A stretch of 64,000 nt of DNA from Bactrocera neohumeralis. Its lineage: Eukaryota > Arthropoda > Insecta > Diptera > Tephritidae. The position numbers were made by a program, and so were the translations under genes. Below the pieces are notes generated by a model. The model saw only the letters and a program-made list of their open reading frames with translations. It was not told the origin of the DNA and did not search any database. Position 1 is the stretch's first letter, and the number at the start of each line of letters is the position of its first letter. Positions 52,601-61,200 of the stretch are shown piece after piece. The DNA lies in assembly GCF_024586455.1 (NCBI RefSeq), contig NC_065919.1, positions 16,982,017 through 17,046,016 on the forward strand, written 5' to 3'.

Positions 52601-53049
52601 TCTAATTGTATTGGGACTGGCAGTTGTGTCTCGTCACTTGTTTTGTGAACCACTTCTTCAATTACTAGATCTGTTACCTGCGATGTATCATCTTTTGTCA
52701 ATGTTGTGTTCAATATTTCTCCATCAGTAATATGTGATTTTTGAAATTGATTTAAGAACTTTTTGGATTCTTGCACTTTTTTATGGAAATCATATGCCAC
52801 CTGCAATTCCAAACCACAAGATTTGCATAGCTGGTGTGGTGCATAAATGCCACCAGCGTGCAAATCAATTTGTGTACATATGATAAAGCAGTCATAATAA
52901 CTAAGCTGTTCCTCTTCATCATAAATAAGTTGTAAATCTAGCAATTGCGACTCTTCCGGTATTTGCAGACATAGACGACAGTAATCTGATAGATCAACAT
53001 AGTCCAATGACGCTATGGACGAAGAAATTGCACCTTCGTCGGATTGCAT
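45647..53049 (-). CDS. ZAD-C2H2 zinc-finger gene with three alternative 3' finger cassettes
   Basis: Nuclear DNA-binding protein of the insect ZAD family. The shared first coding exon, 53049-52461, starts at ATG 53049 and has the ZAD cysteines (CRLC near residue 20, CKSC about 60 residues later) plus an acidic linker. It ends in phase 1 at a GTATGT donor. Three downstream acceptors (exon starts 52008, 50353 and 46678) all restore the split codon, and each leads to a complete cassette of six fingers with its own stop. The predicted proteins are 513, 519 and 513 residues, and every sum of exon lengths is divisible by three. No second ZAD exon was found. The simplest reading is one gene with mutually exclusive terminal cassettes. 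The reading frame continues a little upstream of ATG 53049, so the start could shift. I do not recognise the orthologue. Confidence 0.8.
46823..47687 (-). mobile_element. IS630/Tc1/mariner-type element, internally deleted, both ends present
   Basis: TA followed by TCGGGTGA at the left, and TCACCCGA followed by TA at the right (47680-47687). Length 865 bp. The minus strand keeps the N-terminus (NEQRLQIIE), GDEAHFWLNGYVNKQNC, GGIIGPYF and NVTV in several frames; the second catalytic block (QDGAT) is reduced and the C-terminus is lost. It sits in the intron between cassettes B and C. Confidence 0.8.
47690..48370. repeat. Family R2 repeat with three 152-bp tandem units
   Basis: Units at about 47820-47975, 47976-48125 and 48126-48280 share CTATAGCATA, TTTGTATGGAAAA, TTTGACAAGATATCTG and GGATTATTTTCC. 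Ends with TTTATACCCTTTAATG. Similar stretches occur at 14160, 50510, 56500 and 59130. Confidence 0.7.
48371..49301. other. Noncoding DNA 3' of cassette B
   Basis: AT-rich, with ATACATA simple repeats near 48890-48910 and 48990-49000. Probably contains the 3' UTR of the B isoform. Confidence 0.4.
49302..50353 (-). CDS. Zinc-finger cassette B (middle)
   Basis: Exons 50353-49552 and 49470-49302 (stop TAG). An acidic linker and a Lys/Ser-rich stretch precede six fingers beginning CEYC, CAEC, CEFC, CHIC, CEEANC and CDYC. Finger two ends with Cys instead of the final His, so it is a C2HC variant. The last finger is split by the intron and completed by WHISRTH. The tail is longer and ends in an acidic stretch. 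The phase 1 acceptor matches the ZAD donor (codon G+AC). Confidence 0.8.
50510..50818. mobile_element. Family R2 fragment
   Basis: Matches R2 pieces (TGTATGACAGCTGGCTTG, TATATAGGGTCTACGACGTT, ending TACCCTATTCTGGGTATAAA). It lies between cassettes A and B. Confidence 0.5.
50981..52008 (-). CDS. Zinc-finger cassette A (proximal)
   Basis: Two exons, 52008-51171 and 51095-50981 (stop TAA). A basic Ser/Arg/Lys linker is followed by six C2H2 fingers; first cysteine pairs read CDYC, CEEC, CPIC, CDIC, CLHPGC and CSYC. The intron interrupts finger six at the same codon as in cassettes B and C, and the last exon supplies its two histidines (HIRQKH) and a short tail. The splice from the ZAD exon is in frame (codon G+AT). 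The common intron position and finger spacing show that the cassettes arose by duplication. Confidence 0.8.
52022..52460. repeat. Short local duplication in the zinc-finger gene intron
   Basis: A stretch of about 60 bp containing ACATACAAAAAATAAAATAT and ATAAATAAATGTTTATATT occurs twice in a row (52331-52387 and 52390-52458), directly downstream of the ZAD donor. Confidence 0.6.
52461..53049 (-). CDS. Shared ZAD exon
   Basis: Common 5' coding exon of the zinc-finger gene, 196 codons plus one base. ZADs bind one zinc through four cysteines and mediate dimerisation; the pairs CRLC and CKSC are visible. The rest is a Glu/Asp/Thr-rich linker. Reading through the donor gives about 37 more residues and then a stop, so an intron-retained short ZAD-only product is possible but not shown. 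Confidence 0.8.
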
Positions 53050-53389
53050 ATCTTCTGATAGCAATATACGTTCTATTTCTTTCTTTAAATGTGCTGTTTT
53101 TCGAATATGAAATAATTATTATGATTTTTGTGCAAGAAAACACCACGGAATTATTTCAGACACTCGTTCAGTGATAGTTTTCCAATGATTGGCGTGATTC
53201 ATTTGGCGTTGCCATATTACACATGTTTTTCTTCCAAAAGCAACCATGCGTTGTCTACTGCAGTAGTTGTCATTCAATAAATGTAAATAAATAAATTACG
53301 AGTGCATTCCAACCACTGATAGTATTATATTTACAATTTCTTTTGATAATTTAACGTAATTAATATTTGCAAACGTTACAACATTTGAA
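53050..53389. promoter_or_regulatory. Divergent promoter region
   Basis: The 340 bp between the ATG of the ZAD gene (-) and the ATG of the small membrane protein gene (+). It must contain both 5' UTRs and probably a shared bidirectional promoter. No TATA box is assigned. Confidence 0.5.
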
Positions 53390-53909
53390 ATGATTCAATT
53401 CTCCACATCATATGCGACAACAAAGTACGCAGTGGAACAAAATATTAATTTCACTCTGCAACAAACGACACCTGCATCAGCAGTAACAACAACAACAACA
53501 ATAAACAATATCACAGATGCAACTCCAACGGATACGGATATTGAACAAGATGATAGTGAACATTTTATTTTAATTCCCTTTGCAGTTCTTTTATTTATAG
53601 TAGCTTTATCAGCACTGGTAAGAAAATGAGTTGTGGCCATGCAGCATATTAGTCTACACTCAACATATGTATATTCTACATCGATTTTTACTTATAATTT
53701 TTTTTTTGTAATATGCTCAGGTATTCTTAATTGGAAGGAATCGTCGACGTCTCGCACAGACTTACTTTCGTCGAAGAAGTGAATATAGGTACAAATTCGA
53801 AGATGATTCCGATTCGCAACTAGAGCGTGGGGACACTTATGACTTCGACGATCCAAGTGAATGCCTGCTGAAAGGAAAACTGCAAATCGATAATGTGTGT
53901 GAAATATAA
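53390..53909 (+). CDS. Small single-pass membrane protein, 138 aa
   Basis: Two exons, 53390-53617 and 53721-53909, joined in phase 0 with a GTAAGA donor and a GCTCAG acceptor. About 60 N-terminal residues are Thr/Asn-rich with possible N-glycosylation sites (NFT, NNIT). One hydrophobic segment of about 23 residues spans the splice. A basic stop-transfer stretch (RNRRR) follows, then an acidic cytoplasmic tail of about 50 residues. There is no cleavable signal peptide, so the topology is probably N-out. It is divergent from the ZAD gene, about 340 bp between start codons. I do not recognise the family, and function is unknown. Confidence 0.7.
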
Positions 53910-54398
53910 AAATATAATCGGTTGAAGTATTTATAATATAATATAACTAGTATGAATGAATCTGAACAACAATATTTTCCATTCTCAGAGTTACGACAGC
54001 ACACTGCGGAAAGGAATTTGCACTTAAGAAAATGTCAGCGAAATGGACGGCCTAAAGCAGCTGCCAGCTTGTCTTCTTTAATGCATGCATCGTTCTGTAA
54101 TCGCTCATTAACACAATAGTGCATTTATAACGGTAAAGCAGCGAAATTGTCTTTTTCACATCTAAATACGCGAATGCAAACAACGTTATTAAAGCATGAA
54201 TGTTGAAAATAGTCTATGTATTATCTTGTCTTAATAATTCATCAACAAACCACAAACTTATTAAAAATATATGTTACATGTATTGTCTTATAACTAATCA
54301 AAGTTTGAGTTTGGGTACGTATATTATGCATGCATATATTTTCCGGGTACACAAACAGTATACCGGCTGACAGAAGTTTAGCTACATACATTTAAATG

Positions 54399-55595
54399 CT
54401 AAGCATTTACTTTATCCGATGCAGTATCAGCACCTAAAAGTCTTAAGGTTAGATCGTAGAATCCAAAAAAGAATGCACCGCCTAAAGTAATCCAAAGCAC
54501 ACGTGGAGTAAAACCTGCAAAGATTCTGCAACAACAAATGATATTTTAAATATGGAAACAACATGTATCATAAATAAAACAAAAAAAAAAAACAGATTAT
54601 TTTAAAATAACCGTATCAGTGAGCAACACATGTACACTTATACCAATGAACATTATTGAAACAAAACAAGGTAAATTTATGAATACATATTTGGTACTTT
54701 GTGCTTACCCCGAGATACCTCTTTCCCTATAAACTGTTGTCAGCACAATGCGGGCATTCAACTTCTTCGTCGCTGTACCTTGCTCCGCGAGCATGATACG
54801 CGTTTTGGCAACATCAAGTGGTGTAGTTAAACCGGCTGCAATGCCACCCGCAACAGCGCCACATAATGCGACAGTGAATGGCGTTGACTCTATGCCAGTG
54901 ACGTCAGTCCAATGTAGTTTAAAGTATTCCCAAAGCGGAAATTGTATTAAACTAAATGGTATTTCACGCATCACTGTAGTGCCATAGCCGCGATATAGGC
55001 CACGACGTAAGCCCTCCGTTTTGTAGGCGCGCCATAGTATTTGTAAAGCAGTTGTTCTTTGTGTATTGCCAATCGTTTGTCGTCGTTGTTTGGCGATTTC
55101 TATGGGTACACGAATAAGACATGCTAACTGTAATTTAAATAGTTTAAATATATGCATTGATTTATAATTTCCGTAATAACCATTCACCACCTGCAACTTA
55201 CAATTTCTGCACAAGAAGCGGACACCATATGTATATATGGAGAATTAATTGCACCAGTAGACGAGCTTAAATATCGCTTGAAGCTATCATAACTGCAAAA
55301 GAATAATGCTGCGGTTGGTGCGCTTCCAGCAGCAGCCGGAGCTAATCCTTTATAAACACCACGAAAACCACCGGCACGTATGAAACCCAATTCGCTCTGC
55401 AAGCGTGTTTTAATTGTATCGATGGGGAAGAGTGCAATATCCACAACAATACCGGCAACGCCACCTGCCTTCGAGAGAAAAACAAAATCAAATTTGATTT
55501 TATATTCAAAATGTGTTTGGCTTTACCACAAGTGAGTGCAGAAAAGTGTATGGTGTGTGATTTTGCGTCACAGCACTACTGCCATTCGCGTCCAT
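54399..55595 (-). CDS. SLC25A26: Mitochondrial S-adenosylmethionine carrier (SAMC)
   Basis: Inner-membrane carrier that exchanges cytosolic S-adenosylmethionine for matrix S-adenosylhomocysteine, supplying methyl groups for mitochondrial RNA and protein methylation. Four exons, 55595-55527, 55468-55202, 55127-54709 and 54525-54399, give 293 residues, normal for the family. The three repeats are marked by PIDTIKTRLQ, PIEIAKQRRQ and PLDVAKTRIM. The first repeat (GGVAGIVVDIALFP, then GGFRGVYKG) is characteristic of SAMC rather than other SLC25 carriers. All splice borders are canonical and all phases agree. It is convergent with the small membrane protein gene, with 490 bp between the stops. The Drosophila counterpart should be CG4743. 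Confidence 0.92.
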
Positions 55596-58261
55596 AATTT
55601 ATTTGCGTGCCAAATGATTTCAAGTTTTACAGATGGTTTATTTCAGATGCTCTTTTATTTATAGCATTATGGAATATGATAATCCGAGTTTGTGTAATAA
55701 AAAAAACCCTGTTAGATTTCGGTTTGCTTAGCACAATTTTATTGCGGTTGTAATGCCCCCATTAATCAGATGGCTATCAGCTGCTGACTTATCAGTACAG
55801 AGTGTATATGTTATATGAGTTTTTTAAGCTTAATAGCTTATGTGCAGAACCCATAGAGCGCGATTGCAAGCGATATGTCAAATATTAAAATGCACACGTT
55901 CTTAAGGACACAGTTATTTAGACAGCTGCACGACTACACGACTGCAGACTGTCAATTCCCTTGGGTCAGCGGGTGCGAGTGGTGAACAGCTGATTTATAT
56001 CCGCCGCGAAATTCAGGCGAGTAAACACAATTGCCAGTATTTTTTTTATTATTTACACTTTAATTTTGCAAAATAAATTCGTAAATACGTAGACGCGCGT
56101 CCTTAATTTGTCAAATTGGCATTTTGAACCGACGGAGAAAATAGAAATAAACTGTATTTTGGCGCCGGAAAAATAGCCGCCGGCAAAAATTCCGTTCACG
56201 CCGCAATTATGTGCCATTTCATGCATGTCAATGCGTTCTAATTCTGACAGCGGGAACTAGGCAGTCTTATCCGTTGCCCGTCGCAATTGTGTTTAAGACA
56301 TAAAGGTGTGTAGAAATTTAAAAAATAAGCATATTTATTTTAGGTGGCAAGTTTTTACATAGGCGCAACAAGTTGATGATTTCCGGATTATGGCTACCCG
56401 TACGACGGAATGAGCAAGCGATGTAATTCAAAAAAGAAATAAGGTTAACTTTCTCTGCACAGAGGCAAAATAAAAAAGTTTCAATAAAATAATTGTTTTT
56501 GAACGTTTATTTTGTATGATAGTGATCTGATCCGAAAATTTTTCATATACATACATATGTATGTATGTACATTAGGCTTCCATTGGTCAATAATTTTTGC
56601 TAAATTTTATGAAGATACTTCATCAAATAAAAAAGTTTAGCTTATATGAACTTGACTTTGACCGATCAGTTTGTATGGTTGCCATGCATGTATATGCTAT
56701 AGTGGTCCGGTTTGAGAAATGAGCGCCTTCTCGTCAACGAAGAGCTAATCTTTTGCCAGTTTTATGTTTAATGCAATGGTATACAGTGCCTACTATACAG
56801 CTACAGTACACCGAAGTGACCTTTACGTAGGTCATCTGCTCAATCCATTTTCATATATAGACTATACTTCACTGGATCACACCTCCATCATGATGTCGGT
56901 ACATAATTATTATATGGAACGTTTAACATATTGATCTTGCAAAAATCTGATTCCAGGTACCAAAAAATAATCAAGTAACCTGCAAATAGCGGAAAATAAC
57001 CAAGTCACATTTCTCCTTGTACACCGTTATTTTGTTATTTATTTGGAATATGTATGGTATTTTTTTTATTTTATGATAAAACACATTATTCTCCGTTTTT
57101 AATGTTATATTAATTAACTATTATTTAATTTCATTTGTTCTTTTTTCCTGTTCGGTTATTTTTTGCACATACATATATAGCATTCCGTTATATTTAGTTA
57201 TTAATACGTATATTTTACAACTTTCTTGCTGTTTCGCTTTTGCTTTTTTGTTTCTTGCCCTAAATTTGGCAATTTGATGGCCTTTCTTTTGTTATTTTAT
57301 TACTCGCTTAGGTGTTTTGGCTGGTCGGGCGCTGTATACGCATACACACACACGCCTTTCAAGAAAAAAAAAAAAACATCAAAAAAATAAATATTAATCA
57401 TACCCAACTTGTTAACTTTCATTAGGCCTGTTGTTTTACACTATTGTTTGCTACACACCATTTGGCAATTAAGTTCAATTATACATAAGAGTATAAATAG
57501 AATCAAAAGCTACACGCACACACAAATACATGCGATTGCAAAATCGCACGCATTTGTTGTTGTGCATCCAGCAATTTTACGCTTTCTACACCAAAATATA
57601 TCACTGAATATTTTGTATGGTGTATTTTTACTTTTTAATTTGTTCGAATTGCATATTTTATTTGTTGACTGGTGTTTTCATTCAATTGCTTATGTTTTCT
57701 TTTGGGGTTAGAGTTTTGAAAAATTATTGGAGTTTGGATTTCATCATTACATACAAAGGCTCAAATATATATTGCAGTGTGTTGCTCTCTCAATATTTAT
57801 AGTAATCTCTGGATATAACTTCTATATAGAAATGTTTTTGTTTTTGTTTTTTTCTTTAATGTATAATATGGTATATTTTAATTGCTTGTTTTCATTTTTT
57901 GTATGTTCCAAACATAATTGTGTAAACATTTTTGCTATGGTGTGAGAAATATGATCGATTTTATATTATGTTATGTAGGTATGTATCTATATATATATAT
58001 ATATTTGATGTTAGATGTGGTAGAATATATATAATGAATTCATTTTGTTATCTGCCAGTACTGATGTCATCGTCGCTAACGTACGTATTTGCTTTAGGAG
58101 CAGTTGACTTGGTGGATGTAGTTGCGTTGCATTGCTTCTTTACTTTTCTATCTTCAGCTTAACTAGTATTATTCTAAGGATAAACGATGTTCATGCAACA
58201 ATATCGGCTTTGTTGTTGTGTTCTACTCCCCTAACCAATCTAAAATGCCAGCATCATTATG
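55596..58261. other. Intergenic region between SAMC and kra
   Basis: The proximal part is the SAMC promoter and 5' UTR. 56500-56720 resembles family R2 (TTTGTATGGTTGCCATGC, GCTATAGTGGTCCG). 57000-58261 is very AT-rich and probably the long kra 3' UTR. Frames at 57409-58329 are AT-rich artefacts. Confidence 0.45.
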
Positions 58262-61200
58262 TTATTCACCATTACTTTGTGCCTTTTGTTCATCTTCAGA
58301 TTCAGATTCTGTTGAAATATATAAGATAATATATTGATATATTAATGACAAATAAAAATTTTGCAAAATATAGTCATATTGTTTAATTTTCTTTTTAACA
58401 TTTCATTTTCAAATTTAGTTTGTAAAAGTCTTCATTGGCCTAATAAATCTATATTTTGCCAGGCAAACGCAGATTTCTAGGCAAGCAGAAACTTTCAATA
58501 GTTGCTTTAGCATTTTTTATTAGATGGATGTTTGATTTCACACTCAATACACTCATTTTCGGCAATGCAATTTTTATATTAACAATTTTTTTTTTCATAA
58601 TTTTTCGAATTGTTTACTAACCTTCTTCTGCGGATTGCAGCCATTCGACAAACTTGCGCATTTGTTCGAGGAAATGCATTTTGCCTTTGCTGGAGTGAGC
58701 ATCTTTGTACCATCGGAGTATGCTCTCCTCTGATAATACTTCAGCTAAAAGAAGGAAATGTTGAGATTATAATAAATATAAATTGCATCAATTAATACGA
58801 AAAATTATCACTTACTTTTGTAGAATAGTAATATGATCTTTTGGAAGGCTTTCATGAAGTTCATATTTTCATAACAGAATTCCTGTACCTTCAATATTAG
58901 AGCCAACTCGGAGCGATCGGTCGAGGCAAAAGCCTGCAACAATGGACAATAGGCTTTGAGGTGGCGCACTGCTTGATCGGTGACCAGCTCCTCCTTCTTG
59001 TTCCATTCACCGAGCGACATTATAGTCGACCAAATCTGTAAAATGCAATGCAAACGTTTTATAATAGCATACATTACTTGAAAAGTACGAAACAAAACAA
59101 TTAATAATGGTAATTTAGCTGATTTAATTTAGCCTTGTCACTCTGTCCGTTCGTCTGTATATACGTGTACTAGCCCCTCAGTTTTTGAGAAAACGATCTG
59201 AAAATGTGCACACGTCTTTCTTTTCTATCCAAGAAGCTGCTCACATGTCGGAACCAAAGATATCGGACCACTAACCGAAGTTAACATTTTTTCATGTTTT
59301 GTGTTTTTGTACTTACAATGATTATAATCTCGTGATCGGGAATGTTATTACGCAGTGCGAATTCTTTAATATCGGCTGTGATTTCTGAGTGTGCCTTCTC
59401 GTCATGTATATCATCGATTAGCGTTTGTTGCAGTTCACGCTTGGCCTCTTGACTGGCCTGAGCTTTGTGTAATTTTATAATTTCAGTTAATTCCTTTTCA
59501 AGAAAAACTTGTTTTAAATATTCTTCAGTACGTTTGTTTGGTGGGAAAAAGTCCATTAGTCTGGAAGAAAAAGCAAATAAGAATGGAAAATAATTATATA
59601 ATTGTATGACAAAATTAAATAATTAGAATCTAGACGATGTGTGCATTTATAACTTAACAATTAGCTGATTCAAAAAAAAAAAATGTTGCAAATCAAATTG
59701 AAACACGAGCACGCGTGTGGCGTTATCGCGAATATAATGAAATTTACATTTTTCTCTCGGAAAGTTAATTAATAAAATTAATGCAGTATATTAATTTCAA
59801 CCTGAAACTTTCCATTATTTAACAATTTATTGAGTTTTGTTGCGTGTAAGAGTAATTATTGGCCAATTTTTCTATCACAAAAAAGAAGTTTGGACACCCA
59901 ATCACTTTTATATTGCTCTTGCACACTTATACCATGATATTGACGTATAAAATGTCAACACATTTCTCAAAGGTGCGTATATTATGTTATTTGCGTATAT
60001 AACTGTAAAATTTTGCTGGTTTAAAAAGAAATTGTTGCAAATCAAATTGAAACACGAGCACGCGTGTGGCGTTATCGCGAATGTAATGAAATTTACATTT
60101 TGTTCTCGGAAAGTTAATTAATAAAATTAATAGAGTGTATTAATTTCAACCTGAAACTTTCCATATTCTAAGCAGCACTTTAATGATTGTTATTGTTATC
60201 GCTTGTCGAAGTAATTATTGGCCAATTTTTCTATTGTATTTAAGAAGTTTGGACACCCAATTACTACACATTGATCTTGCACACTTGTACAATGAAGTTG
60301 ACATAACAAAGTTTTACTTCGCGTCAAAGCCATTCTCAAAGTGTGCAGGTTTTATATTTATTAGCGTATAGTAAAACAACACCTTTGTAACCGAGAGCAT
60401 TGTTAAAACGATTATTGGCCAATTTTTCTATCGCAAAAAAGAAGTTTGGACACCCAATCGTTTTGATTTGCTCTTGCAAACTTGTACAATGAAATTGATA
60501 TAACGATCAAAGCCATTCTCTAAGTCTGCGGCATGATACCAATATTAAAGTATATATATATATAATGAAATGATTACTTTTTGTTTTGTTAAAGCGATTA
60601 TTGGCCAATTTTTCTATGAAATCAAGAAGTTTGGACACCCAATCGCTTTATTTTGCTCTTGCACACTTTGACAATGAAAATACGTTGGGAGTACACGAGA
60701 TTCATTGTGCAAAAAAGTGTGCGAATGTGAGCTGAAATATTTGTGCTAATAAATGCATGGACTTAAAATGAACATTTCAAAATTTGTTTATTTAAACGTT
60801 AAGTAACTATATAAATACATAGTATAATACAATTTACTTACTTGCTTTCAAGTCCACCCTTTTTAAGTGCTTGAACCAGATATGCAATGCCCTTCTCTTG
60901 TTTGAAAGCGACAAATACCTCGATAAGGAAGTCGAGAGCAATGCCATCTTTAATCAAATGCTCGTTGTTCAATACCAACAGCACATTCGGGGGCACAGAA
61001 CCATTAACTGCAATATTAAAGAATAAAAAAGTAAGCAACAATAGTGTTAATTAAACAATAAATAAGATAAAAAAAATTGTAAATAAGAAATATAAAAAAT
61101 AGTACCAAAAAGATAATAATAATAAAAAAAATGAATGCAAAAAAATATCAAAATAAAAATAATAATACTAAAAATTAATACAAAAAAATATCAAATAGAA

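Noticed and set aside
57409..58329. Chain of plus-strand frames with hydrophobic peptides
   Set aside because: AT-rich DNA antisense to the probable kra 3' UTR and last exon; composition explains the Phe/Ile/Tyr-rich peptides.
59842..60724. Reading the family B repeats as C/D snoRNAs or a plain minisatellite
   Set aside because: No consistent C and D boxes on either strand, while H and ACA boxes and paired stems are present in all copies and variation keeps pairing.
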